Shown here: one piece after another, positions 27,252 through 35,421 of the stretch
How positions within the stretch are numbered: the stretch's first letter is position 1
Layout: each line of letters begins with the position of its first letter
Source: JAAYFT01 sp036562765
GTDB lineage: Bacteria; Bacillota; Clostridia; Tissierellales; Tissierellaceae
Assembly: GCA_036562765.1 (NCBI GenBank)
Contig: DATCJO010000025.1
Location: forward strand, 60,075-124,074
Direction: 5' to 3'
Length of the DNA stretch: 64,000 nucleotides
The notes under the pieces: generated by a model
Told to the model about the DNA's origin: nothing
Database searches by the model: none
What the model saw: only the letters and a program-made list of their open reading frames with translations
Translations under genes and position numbers: made by a program

Positions 27252-28703
27252 ATGGAGATTGTTATAAAATCATTTGTTTGGATATTTAAAAACCTATTTT
27301 GGATTAACATAATATTTGCTATTTTACTTGTATTTTTTGAAAGAAGAAATCCGACATCTACCTGGCTATGGATAATGGTACTTACCTTTCTGCCAGGTAT
27401 AGGGTTTCTTCTGTATTTGTTTATAGGCCAAGATTTAAGCAAGAAAAAGCTTTTTGACCTAAAGGAAGAAGTAGACCACTGCTTTAAGAATATGGCAGCC
27501 CTTCAGGAGGAGCAGATTAAAAAAAATCAATATCTGTTTAAGGACCCTAACTATGCCAAATATGAAGACTTGATAACCATGAATTTAATTAGTTCAGAAT
27601 CCTTTTTTACTCAGGACAACAATATAGAGCTGTATTTTGACGGATTAGATAAATTTGAAAGCCTAATGAAGAGTATAGAAAATGCAAAGGAATTTATTTA
27701 CTTGCAATACTACATTTTTAAGTCTGACAATTTAGGGAAAAAAATAATTGACCTGTTATGTAAGAAGGCTTCTGAGGGAGTAGAAGTTAAGCTGCTTATA
27801 GATGGCATGGGAGGAAGGAACTTTTCTAGAAAATATATAAAAAAATTACGGGATTGCGGTGCGGAGGTAGCAGTATTCTTTCGCGCACTGATACCTTATA
27901 TAAGCCTTAGAATAAATTATAGAAACCATAGAAAAATATGTATTATTGACGGAAAAGAAGGTTTCATTGGAGGATTCAATGTTGGAGACGAATATATAGG
28001 CTTATCGAAGAAATTTGGATATTGGAGGGATACCCATATTAAGATTACAGGTTCTGCAGTGGCATTATTGCAGTGGAGATTTAATCTTGATTGGAGATTT
28101 GCCACAGGTAAGGAGATAAAGAGATGTCAAACATATCTTCCTGATAAAATAGGCACTTCAGGTGTGCAAATCGTATCTTCTGGTCCCGATTCAAAATGGG
28201 CCAGCATAAAAAATTCATATCTTAAAATGATTTCCAATGCAAAAGAAAAAATTTATATAGAAACTCCATATTTCATACCTGACGACAGTTTGTTTGATGC
28301 ATTGAAAATTGCAGGGCTATCTGGGGTGGATGTAAGGGTTGTGCTACCTAATAAGCCTGACCATCCCTTTGTCTACTGGGCTGGTATGAGCTATATAGGA
28401 GAGCTTTTAAAAGCGGGCGTTAAATTCTATACCTATGAAAAGGGATTCCTTCATTCAAAGGTAGTTATTATGGATGATTTTGTATCGTCTGTAGGAACTG
28501 CAAATTTGGATATTAGAAGCTTTAAACTCAATTTTGAAGTAAATGCGTTCATTTATGACGAAGCTATAAATTTAAAATTAACAGAGAGGTTTTTAAATGA
28601 TTTAAAAAATTGCAAGGAAATCACATTAGAGGAATACAACAAAAGAGGAAAGATAGTAAAGATAAAAGAATCATTTTCAAGGCTCTTATCTCCTATTCTT
28701 TAA
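27252..28703 (+). CDS. cls: Cardiolipin synthase (phospholipase D family)
   Basis: The 483-residue membrane enzyme joins two phosphatidylglycerols to cardiolipin. Two N-terminal membrane segments (about 12-28 and 37-58, the second followed by the family's LLYLFIGQ) precede two HKD motifs: H226, K228, D233 (NHRKICIIDG) and H401, K403, D408 (LHSKVVIMDD). Length is typical. It is in the typA transcript, with GGGGGA before the ATG. Confidence 0.94.
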   Translation: MEIVIKSFVWIFKNLFWINIIFAILLVFFERRNPTSTWLWIMVLTFLPGIGFLLYLFIGQDLSKKKLFDLKEEVDHCFKNMAALQEEQIKKNQYLFKDPNYAKYEDLITMNLISSESFFTQDNNIELYFDGLDKFESLMKSIENAKEFIYLQYYIFKSDNLGKKIIDLLCKKASEGVEVKLLIDGMGGRNFSRKYIKKLRDCGAEVAVFFRALIPYISLRINYRNHRKICIIDGKEGFIGGFNVGDEYIGLSKKFGYWRDTHIKITGSAVALLQWRFNLDWRFATGKEIKRCQTYLPDKIGTSGVQIVSSGPDSKWASIKNSYLKMISNAKEKIYIETPYFIPDDSLFDALKIAGLSGVDVRVVLPNKPDHPFVYWAGMSYIGELLKAGVKFYTYEKGFLHSKVVIMDDFVSSVGTANLDIRSFKLNFEVNAFIYDEAINLKLTERFLNDLKNCKEITLEEYNKRGKIVKIKESFSRLLSPIL

Positions 28704-28748
28704 TAATTAAATCACCTCTGGTAATAATAAAAGTTAGAGGTGATTGAT

Positions 28749-29654
28749 TTGAAAAAAAATAGCTTGTATATATTATTTGCATTAGTTTTACTGATGGGCG
28801 GATGCAAATCTGGGAAGAATCAGGAAGCAAACTTTGAGAAAAAGGAAAGGGCACCTAGCACTCTTGTTAATGTTTCCAGAAATATCCATGAGATACTTTC
28901 TAATGCAGAAGAGCTTGAAAAGTTAATTGATGGGACTTATATTGAGGAAAAGAGTTTAAGTGAAGAGAAAGAAGAAAAAGGGCATGGCAGTCATGGAAAT
29001 AAAACGGAAAGCTCCCAAGGAAGTTCACATGGAGATTCACAACAAAATCAAGGGGAGAATCAAAATCAACAAGAGGAGGAAAAAGAGAAAACTCTAGAAG
29101 AAAAGAAAAAAGAGGAAGAAGAAAAAAGGCAGGAAAAAATAACTAAAAGTTGGCAGCAGATGTCTGAAAAAATCAAAAATGTCCACAAAGACTGGAATTC
29201 CTATGAAGTTGAGGAAAAGAAAGGCAGTTTAAGTTTAGAAAAAATTGATTTATTCAGGGCAAGCATCAATAATCTGACAAAGGCAATTGAAGATAAGGAC
29301 ATAATGAAAGTGTACGAATATGGAAGCCAGAGCTTATTAAATATTAGCCCTATGTTTGATTTATACAAGGATGACTTAGGAGGAGATATAAATAGGATAA
29401 TGCATGGCGTTTATTTTGCCTATCTAAGGTTTATTGAGGACAAGGCATCAGAAGGCATTGAAGTATTAAGTCAGTTAGAAAGCCATATTAACAATATGAA
29501 GTTGAAGATAGGGAAAGATGAGGATAAAATAAAGATAGTAGATAAGGTCAGTGCTTCCATAGATGAAATGGAAAATGCAATGGGAAGTAACAGCTTGAAG
29601 CTTATAAGAATAAAAAAGGACATAGTTGTAGAAAATTTGATGGAATTGGAATAA
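28749..29654 (+). CDS. Hypothetical lipoprotein with highly charged linker
   Basis: I do not recognise a family. The roughly 301-residue protein has a lipoprotein signal (LYILFALVLLMGGC; the lipid-bearing cysteine is about residue 20). Residues about 70-135 are low complexity, rich in Glu, Lys, His, Ser and Gln. The rest is helical and charged, with no membrane segment. I use TTG at 28749 behind AGAGGTGA; a GTG nine bases upstream lies inside the ribosome site. It is 13 bases ahead of the aminotransferase gene, probably one transcript. It is anchored outside the membrane; role unknown. Confidence 0.7.
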   Translation: MKKNSLYILFALVLLMGGCKSGKNQEANFEKKERAPSTLVNVSRNIHEILSNAEELEKLIDGTYIEEKSLSEEKEEKGHGSHGNKTESSQGSSHGDSQQNQGENQNQQEEEKEKTLEEKKKEEEEKRQEKITKSWQQMSEKIKNVHKDWNSYEVEEKKGSLSLEKIDLFRASINNLTKAIEDKDIMKVYEYGSQSLLNISPMFDLYKDDLGGDINRIMHGVYFAYLRFIEDKASEGIEVLSQLESHINNMKLKIGKDEDKIKIVDKVSASIDEMENAMGSNSLKLIRIKKDIVVENLMELE

Positions 29655-29667
29655 AGGGGGAAGGAAA

Positions 29668-30510
29668 ATGAAGAAAGAAGCTATAAGGGGATATTTAATC
29701 ATCAATGGAGAAATTCAAAAAACTGAAGAAACCGATATATTTGAAAAGATTGAAAAGCCACCTATTTATGAAGTAATTAGAATAATAGATAGAGTTCCAT
29801 TGTTTTTTGAAGACCATTTAAACAGGATGCTTGAATCTGCAAAAATAATTGATTATAAAATTCCAAGGACTGAAAATGAAATTCGAAATGATATTAAAAC
29901 ATTAATATATAAAAACGAAATAGATAGATTAAATGTAAAATTATTAACAACAGATGTAGATGGTTATGGCAGGGTATTTCTAGTATACAATATAGAAAGT
30001 TTCTATCCTCCAGAAGAATATTATACTAAAGGGATACATACTACCCTCTTTCATTATGAAAGGCAAAATCCCAATGCAAAAGTTCAAGTAGCACAATTCA
30101 AAGAAAACATAGCTAAGGCATTGAAGGAAAAAGATGCTTTTGAAGCACTATTGGTAAATAAATCTGGTTATATTTTGGAGGGTAGTCGCTCAAATATGTT
30201 TTTTGTTAAAGGGGATAGAGTATTTACTGCAAAAGCATCTGAGGTGTTATTAGGCATTACAAGAAAATATATATTTGATGTATGCCAAAGGCTTAATATA
30301 AGGATAATTGAAGAGAGTATACATGTAGATGATTTAAACAAAGTAGATGGAGCTTTTATGTCAGGAACTTCAGTAGATGTGCTTCCGATTTCAACAATAG
30401 ATGATATTAAGTTGGATTCAGTAAATAACAGGATTATAAAGGAAATTGGCAAAGGTTATTTGGATTTGAGGAATAGCTATATTGAAGCTAATAAGTCTCA
30501 ATGGAAGTAA
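29668..30510 (+). CDS. Class IV aminotransferase (branched-chain/D-amino acid/ADC lyase family)
   Basis: The 280-residue PLP enzyme has the family's fold-type IV pattern. K138 (NPNAKVQ) aligns with the Schiff-base lysine, followed by EALLVNKSGYILEGSRSNMFFVKGD, LGITRKYI and MSGTSVDVLPI. The choice between branched-chain aminotransferase, D-amino acid aminotransferase and aminodeoxychorismate lyase is not clear by eye. No pabA/pabB or branched-chain genes are adjacent. The ribosome site AAGGGGGAAGG is strong. Confidence 0.85.
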   Translation: MKKEAIRGYLIINGEIQKTEETDIFEKIEKPPIYEVIRIIDRVPLFFEDHLNRMLESAKIIDYKIPRTENEIRNDIKTLIYKNEIDRLNVKLLTTDVDGYGRVFLVYNIESFYPPEEYYTKGIHTTLFHYERQNPNAKVQVAQFKENIAKALKEKDAFEALLVNKSGYILEGSRSNMFFVKGDRVFTAKASEVLLGITRKYIFDVCQRLNIRIIEESIHVDDLNKVDGAFMSGTSVDVLPISTIDDIKLDSVNNRIIKEIGKGYLDLRNSYIEANKSQWK

Positions 30511-30545
30511 AAGATTATCAGTAGGATGCCCTACTGATAATCTTT
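30510..30545. terminator. Bidirectional terminator between the aminotransferase and pepT
   Basis: A 16-bp stem (30510-30525 with 30530-30545), loop ATGC, overlapping the stop codons of both convergent genes. Confidence 0.92.
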
Positions 30546-31770
30546 ATTTTAATTCTTGAGCCAATTCAATAATTTTTAAAATAGTTTCAACTGCTTTTTC
30601 CATGGCGAATACTGGTATATATTCAAATTTACCATGGAAATTATGTCCTCCTGTAAATAGATTTGGACATGGTAAGCCCATGTATGATAGCCTTGCTCCA
30701 TCAGTACCTCCTCTAATTGGCTTGATTTGAGGCTTAATACCTACACTTTCCATTGCATTTTTAGCAAGGTCTATGATGTACATAACAGGTTCAATTTTTT
30801 CTTTCATATTATAATAAGTATCTTTAATTTCAAGACTTACTATATTGCCATATTTGTGATTTATGAATTCTACTGCCTTTTCAAGGGTCTTCTTTTTAGC
30901 AATGAATTTTTCCATTGAATGGTCTCTGATGATATATACTACATCAGTTTTTTCAACAGTGCCATTGAATCCAATTATATGGTAGAAACCTTCGTAGCCT
31001 TCAGTAAATTCAGGTCTTTCATTTACAGGTAGCAAATCATTTAGTTCACAAGCTACTAAGATTGAATTTATCATTTTGTTTTTTGCAGTACCTGGATGTA
31101 CATTTCTTCCTTGAATGCTGATTTTTGCTGTCGCAGCATTAAAGTTTTCATATTCAAGCTCTCCAATAGGACCTCCATCAACTGTATATGCAAAATCAGC
31201 ATCAAATTTTTCTACATTGAAATGGTCTGCACCTCTTCCGATTTCTTCATCTGGGGTAAATGCAATTTTTATAGTGCCATGGGGTATGTGAGGATTCTTT
31301 ATTAGATATTCAACAGCAGTAACTATTTCTGCAATCCCTGCTTTATCATCTGCACCAAGTAAAGTAGTACCATCTGTTGTAATCAAGTCTTTTCCTATAT
31401 AATTTTTTAAATCTGGGAAGTCACTTACTTTCATTACTATGTTTTTTTCTTCATTTAATACAATGTCTTTACCGTCATAATTTGATATAATTTTTGGCTT
31501 AACGTCTTTCCCCGACATGTCAGGGCTTGTGTCCATATGTGCTATAAATCCGACGGTAGGTACTTCCTTATCAATATTCGAAGGCAATGTGGCCATAACA
31601 TATCCATTTTCATCAACTGTTGCATCAGAAAGACCTAGTTCCTTTAATTCATTGCACAACATTTTTGCAAATTCCAATTGAGTTTTTGTGCTAGGAACTG
31701 AAGTAGAACTTTCATCAGAAGTAGTTTCGTATTTTACATACTTCAAAAATCTATTAACTAAATTATCCAT
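30544..31770 (-). CDS. pepT: Peptidase T (tripeptide aminopeptidase)
   Basis: The 408-residue M20B zinc peptidase removes the N-terminal residue of tripeptides in the cytoplasm. Metal and catalytic residues are seen in FIAHMDTSPD (H78, D80), LLGADDKAG (D141) and TPDEEIGRG (E175, E176), with the C-terminal HNFHGKFEYIP block. GGAGGG precedes the ATG on the minus strand. Peptide use fits the Opp transporter further along. Confidence 0.95.
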   Translation of the reverse strand: MDNLVNRFLKYVKYETTSDESSTSVPSTKTQLEFAKMLCNELKELGLSDATVDENGYVMATLPSNIDKEVPTVGFIAHMDTSPDMSGKDVKPKIISNYDGKDIVLNEEKNIVMKVSDFPDLKNYIGKDLITTDGTTLLGADDKAGIAEIVTAVEYLIKNPHIPHGTIKIAFTPDEEIGRGADHFNVEKFDADFAYTVDGGPIGELEYENFNAATAKISIQGRNVHPGTAKNKMINSILVACELNDLLPVNERPEFTEGYEGFYHIIGFNGTVEKTDVVYIIRDHSMEKFIAKKKTLEKAVEFINHKYGNIVSLEIKDTYYNMKEKIEPVMYIIDLAKNAMESVGIKPQIKPIRGGTDGARLSYMGLPCPNLFTGGHNFHGKFEYIPVFAMEKAVETILKIIELAQELK

Positions 31771-31985
31771 ATTAATATCCCTCCAAAATTATTTTAACAA
31801 TATTATACAAATTATAGAATGAAAAAAGAAGATTAGTGTCGAAATTTTTATAATTTTTTTAAGTAATTTTATGCCAAAAAATGTTATAATTTTATCCAAA
31901 GGGCTAAAGATTATTTAATTATTTAAACTGATGAAATATTTGAGAGTAATCAAAAGAAAAAAGCAGCATTAAAGGGGTAAGTGGG

Positions 31986-32174
31986 ATGGAGAACAATAAT
32001 AACAATGAGCAACAGTGTACCTTAAACAAGTTAAAAGAAGAGATAAGGAAAAAGCAGGAAAAGTTAAATAGAATCATTTTGGAAGGCAAAAATAAAGATC
32101 AAATATTAAGGTTTAGTCAGGAATTAGATATTTTGATTACTGAATACTTATCAATTAATTTTTATAAAAAATAG
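31986..32174 (+). CDS. Spo0E family aspartyl-phosphate phosphatase
   Basis: A 62-residue helical protein with the Spo0E signature SQELDILITEYL near its C-terminus, preceded by LKEEIRKKQEKLNRIILEGK. Known members dephosphorylate Spo0A~P or similar regulators and hold back sporulation. AAGGGG lies ahead of the ATG, and an extended -10 TGTTATAAT is at 31882-31890. It ends in a strong terminator. It is a good sign that this organism sporulates. Confidence 0.85.
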   Translation: MENNNNNEQQCTLNKLKEEIRKKQEKLNRIILEGKNKDQILRFSQELDILITEYLSINFYKK

Positions 32175-32197
32175 CAGATAGCTCTGCTATTTTTTGG
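32166..32197 (+). terminator. Terminator of the Spo0E-like gene
   Basis: Thirteen-bp stem (32166-32178 with 32183-32195) with loop TAGC; it covers the stop codon and ends in T. Confidence 0.9.
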
Positions 32198-32205
32198 GTT
32201 AAGGG

Positions 32206-32304
32206 CTAAAGAATTAGTGGTAAACCTATTAACAAAATTATAATTGCTAAAATAATGGCAATCACCCAGTACAGGGTTTTCCTTTTTAAGAAGAATAATT
32301 TCAT
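32206..32304 (-). CDS. Small single-span membrane protein (32 residues)
   Basis: The minus strand encodes MKLFFLKRKTLYWV followed by a hydrophobic stretch of about 18 residues ending GLPLIL. AAGGAG lies 9 bases before the ATG. A short basic head followed by one membrane helix is typical of small membrane proteins. It also resembles the N-terminal anchors of sporulation polysaccharide deacetylases or amidases, so it could be the leftover head of such a gene. Function unknown. Confidence 0.5.
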   Translation of the reverse strand: MKLFFLKRKTLYWVIAIILAIIILLIGLPLIL

Positions 32305-32427
32305 ACCTTTCATCTCCTTAAAATGTTGGTATTATAATCTATTAAGCAAAAAGAAAATATATGCCAAATTTTTCTATAATTTTATATAAAAATGGTTATA
32401 ATACTAAAATATAAGGAGGTATTGGGA

Positions 32428-33309
32428 ATGGCTATAAGGATATTAAGTGATACTGGATGTGATTTGCCTAAAGAGATTATTGAGGCATATAATATAGATG
32501 TTATGCCAATTATAGTAATTAAGGATAATAAGGAGTATTTAGATGGTGTAACCATACAGCCTAAGGATGTATATGACTGCATGAGAAGAGGAGAAGTATT
32601 TAAAACTGCTCAAATTCCCCCAAATGCATTTAATGATAAATTCTTGCAGTATGCAAGCAGCGGAGATACTGTAATCTATCTAGCATTTTCTTCAGAATTA
32701 TCAGGAACTTATGGAACATCCCTATTGGTGAAGGAATCCATATTAGAAAAATATCCAAACTTTGATTTGGAAATTATAGATACTAAAGCTGCATCCCTTG
32801 GCTGTGGACTCATAGTTTACCTTGCTGCAAAAATGGCTAAGGAAGGCAAGACAAAAGAAGAAATATTGGAAGCAGTTGAATTTTATAAGGAAAATATTCA
32901 GCACATCTTTACAGTAGATGATATTGAATACCTTTATAGAGGTGGGAGGGTTACTAGAAGCCAAGCGTTTTTAGGCGGATTATTAAATATAAAGCCAATA
33001 TTGAATGTTGAATCTGGTAAACTTATCCCATTAGTTAAAGTTAGGGGGAAAAATAAGGTTTATAAGGGAATACTGGATTTAATTAAAGAAAGGACAAAGG
33101 AAGCGAATTTAAAGGAGCAGCTTATAGGGATTAGCCATGGAGATGATTTGGAAAGTGCTATGAAAATGAAGGATATGATAATGGAAGAATTTGGTTGTAA
33201 ATCCTTTCTAATTAACATTATAGGGGCAGCTATAGGTGCTCATTCAGGTCCTGGAACATTGGCAGTGTTTTTCTTCAAAAAAAATAGCGAAAAATTTCCA
33301 CTTATGTGA
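32428..33309 (+). CDS. DegV family fatty-acid-binding protein (second copy)
   Basis: This 293-residue DegV protein starts MAIRILSDTGCDLP, with AAGGAGGT 9 bases upstream of the ATG; an in-frame start 36 bases earlier lacks a ribosome site. It has TAQIPPNAFNDKF, VIYLAFSSELSGTYGTS and a second domain DDIEYLYRGGRVTRSQ, with GAAIGAHSGPGTLAVFF at the end. It is clearly a paralogue of the protein at 13930, only moderately similar, so the two probably prefer different fatty acids. That is family-based inference. Confidence 0.9.
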   Translation: MAIRILSDTGCDLPKEIIEAYNIDVMPIIVIKDNKEYLDGVTIQPKDVYDCMRRGEVFKTAQIPPNAFNDKFLQYASSGDTVIYLAFSSELSGTYGTSLLVKESILEKYPNFDLEIIDTKAASLGCGLIVYLAAKMAKEGKTKEEILEAVEFYKENIQHIFTVDDIEYLYRGGRVTRSQAFLGGLLNIKPILNVESGKLIPLVKVRGKNKVYKGILDLIKERTKEANLKEQLIGISHGDDLESAMKMKDMIMEEFGCKSFLINIIGAAIGAHSGPGTLAVFFFKKNSEKFPLM

Positions 33310-33393
33310 TAAAATCTTTTTACAAAAAAAACAAAATAGTACTAGACAAAATAATTAAATAGTAGTATAATAAGAAATGTTGATGACAGACAA

Positions 33394-33466
33394 GCACCTT
33401 TAGCTCAGCTGGTAGAGCAACTGACTCTTAATCAGTGGGCCCAGGGTTCGAGTCCCTGAAGGTGCA
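33394..33466 (+). tRNA. tRNA-Lys (anticodon CTT)
   Basis: Acceptor stem GCACCTT with AAGGTGC, discriminator A, D arm AGCTCAGCTGGTAGAGCA, anticodon stem ACTGA/TCAGT around loop CTCTTAA (anticodon CTT), T arm CAGGGTTCGAGTCCCTG. 73 nt; CCA not encoded. Confidence 0.97.
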
Positions 33467-33475
33467 TTTATTATC

Positions 33476-33503
33476 GCCTCTAAGCAAATGCTTAGAGGCA
33501 ATT
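33476..33503 (+). terminator. Terminator after tRNA-Lys
   Basis: Stem GCCTCTAAGC (33476-33485) with GCTTAGAGGC (33490-33499), loop AAAT, then a T-rich tail. Confidence 0.88.
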
Positions 33504-33543
33504 TTGTGTTTTTCCATATAAAAATCCCCCTAAAGTTTAATTA

Positions 33544-33580
33544 AAGCCTGCAATTAATTCTGCAGGCTTAATTTTTATTT
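33544..33580 (+). terminator. Second terminator-like hairpin before mgsA
   Basis: Nine-bp stem (33544-33552 with 33561-33569) followed by TAATTTTTATTT. It stacks behind the previous terminator; no gene lies between, so it is a back-up terminator or the remains of an end. Confidence 0.7.
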
Positions 33581-33647
33581 ATTGTAAAATAACAAATACT
33601 CTGATACTATTTAACTGGGTAAATAATGATAAATTAGGGGGATTAAC

Positions 33648-34103
33648 ATGGATGAACAAGGCAAGTGGAAAATAAATAAACAAAAACGGATTGCATTAAT
33701 AGCTCATGACAACAGAAAAAAGGATTTAATTCAATGGGCAAGAGAAAATAAAGATAAATTAAGTAAGCATTTCCTTTGTGGTACTGGAAATACAGCAAGA
33801 TTAATTTCAAAAGAAACTGGTTTACAAGTAATAGCTTTCAATAGTGGCCCTTTAGGAGGAGACCAGCAAATAGGTGCTAGAATAGCAGAGGGAGATATTG
33901 ATTTCATGATATTTTTTTGGGATCCATTATCTGCTCAGCCTCATGACCCAGATGTAAAAGCTTTATTAAGAATTGCAGTTTTATATGACATTCCAGTTGC
34001 AACTAATAGGGCTACTGCAGACTTTCTAATTTCTTCTCCACTAATGGAAGAGGAATATTTTAGAAAAATAATGGATTACAATAATTCAATGACTAATTTA
34101 TAA
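33648..34103 (+). CDS. mgsA: Methylglyoxal synthase
   Basis: MgsA turns dihydroxyacetone phosphate into methylglyoxal and phosphate, a bypass of lower glycolysis under phosphate limitation. The 151-residue protein has IALIAHDNRK with H20, LCGTGNTARLI, the catalytic D72 in GPLGGDQQIGA and H99 in QPHDPD. The ribosome site is TAGGGGG. It stands alone. Confidence 0.95.
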   Translation: MDEQGKWKINKQKRIALIAHDNRKKDLIQWARENKDKLSKHFLCGTGNTARLISKETGLQVIAFNSGPLGGDQQIGARIAEGDIDFMIFFWDPLSAQPHDPDVKALLRIAVLYDIPVATNRATADFLISSPLMEEEYFRKIMDYNNSMTNL

Positions 34104-34203
34104 GATTAATGATATAATGATACATTGTGACTGATAATTGATACCTAAATTTTTTAATTCTTTTACTGGGAGATGAATGAAAATTTTATAGAGGGGATAA
34201 TCA

Positions 34204-34330
34204 TTGAAAAACTTAAATATTTTGGCAGGTATTTAAGTTTTATTCCTGTAGGACAGCTGTACCTCTTTTTACTGCAGAAAACAGCGATGGCTTGTATTAT
34301 GTACAAATTAAAAAAATTAAAGAGAAATAA
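34204..34330 (+). pseudogene. Possible frameshifted remnant of a small gene
   Basis: A TTG with GAGGGG 7 bases upstream opens MKNLNILAGI and then stops. In another frame the next bases read VFKFYSCRTAVPLFTAENSDG, then LYYVQIKKIKEK and a stop just before the terminator, which looks like real protein sequence. A third frame is open across the area but gives an unlikely 66-residue product. I read this as a short gene broken by a frameshift or deletion. Family not recognised. Confidence 0.25.
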
Positions 34331-34331
34331 T

Positions 34332-34363
34332 ATAGGGCAGTTCAGTGTACTAAACTGCCCTAT
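34332..34363. terminator. Bidirectional terminator ahead of the cupin gene end
   Basis: Eleven-bp stem (34332-34342 with 34353-34363), A/T-rich on both sides. Confidence 0.8.
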
Positions 34364-34369
34364 TATAGT

Positions 34370-34792
34370 TTAATAAATTCCATAAGTTTCAGCATCTTCC
34401 TTTGTTCTATGAATAGTACCCCAAGGATGTTCTGGTGGTGCATATATTGAATAGAGCTTTAAAGGAGTACATCCAATATTTAATACATTGTGCCATATAC
34501 CTGCTGGTATAAATATAGCGTATCCAGGATATACCAATTTTTGTAAATACAATCTATCCTTACTATCTCCCATTAAAACCAATCCTTGTCCTTCTACAAT
34601 ATTTATGAACTGGTCTACATCAGGATGCATTTCTAAACCTATATCATCTTTTGGGTTTATGCTCATTAAAGTAAGCTGAAGATGATTGCCAGTCCATAGT
34701 GCTAATCTGAAGTTATAGTTTTGACTGGCAGCTTCTTCTATATTTACCACATAGGGCATTGGTCCATAGTCTCTTAAATCAAGACAATTCAT
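34370..34792 (-). CDS. Cupin domain protein
   Basis: A 140-residue single-domain cupin with metal-binding motif 1 (GLEMHPDVDQFINIVEGQG) and motif 2 (PGYAIFIPAGIWHNV). Small cupins of this kind include sugar isomerases, dioxygenases and stress proteins; the substrate cannot be told. It lies 23 bases downstream of the superoxide dismutase gene on the same strand, probably one transcript, which suggests an oxidative-stress link. Confidence 0.85.
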   Translation of the reverse strand: MNCLDLRDYGPMPYVVNIEEAASQNYNFRLALWTGNHLQLTLMSINPKDDIGLEMHPDVDQFINIVEGQGLVLMGDSKDRLYLQKLVYPGYAIFIPAGIWHNVLNIGCTPLKLYSIYAPPEHPWGTIHRTKEDAETYGIY

Positions 34793-34815
34793 TTACATCA
34801 TCCTTTCTTGAATTA

Positions 34816-35295
34816 TTATTCTTTATATGGTACTATTACTCCACAAGCAAGCCTTTTGCCAGAATTTCCAGATGGCTGTGTTCTGTAATCATCCGGATTT
34901 TCATGGATAATTACAGATTTACCTATGACATCTTCAGGCCTAAATCTGTCTGTAAAGAAACTCATCCTTGCATAACCATTGTTGGAAAACAGCACAGGGA
35001 AATCCCCTGCATGATTACCGTGAGGTTGATTGTCAGGATTATAATGTCCACCTGCTGACTCAAAGGGTTCGTCATAATTTGTTACTTCACAAATTCCATT
35101 TTGATGAATGTGGAATCCAAAAGGGCCTATGGGAGAATTTCCATCTGCTGCTGGTTTATATGTTGGTAATCCCCAAACTTCTATTAATACTTCAGTTCCT
35201 CCAGCAGCATTATAAAAATATGCATATCCATTTATATTAGGAGCTAGGGGGCCGCCAGATATTTTCACGTATGCAATAGGTTTAATCTTGTACAT
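34816..35295 (-). CDS. Cu/Zn-type superoxide dismutase family protein, no signal peptide
   Basis: The 159-residue protein keeps the full metal and catalytic set: H62 and H64 (FGFHIHQNG), H84 (GGHYNP), H92 and H95 (PHGNHAGD), D98 and H131 (IIHENPDDY). C69 and C151 could form the usual disulfide, and R148 sits in SGKRLACGVI. It therefore looks catalytically complete. Unlike most bacterial SodC it has no signal peptide or lipobox, so it appears cytoplasmic. GGAGAAG precedes the ATG on the minus strand. It is unexpected but not unknown in anaerobes. Confidence 0.9.
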   Translation of the reverse strand: MYKIKPIAYVKISGGPLAPNINGYAYFYNAAGGTEVLIEVWGLPTYKPAADGNSPIGPFGFHIHQNGICEVTNYDEPFESAGGHYNPDNQPHGNHAGDFPVLFSNNGYARMSFFTDRFRPEDVIGKSVIIHENPDDYRTQPSGNSGKRLACGVIVPYKE

Positions 35296-35421
35296 AATAT
35301 CTTCTCCTTTAAGTTAAGTTTAAAAGCTGATATTATATAAATATGAATTAAAATACAAAAAGGTGCTCATAGGCTGTATTAAATGAAATATATATATTTA
35401 TTAGATTGGATAGGTGGTAAT

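Noticed and set aside
34173..34373. Open frame of 66 residues
   Set aside because: Poor ribosome site, protein sequence without family features, and its end runs through a terminator. Another frame in the same bases looks more like real protein.
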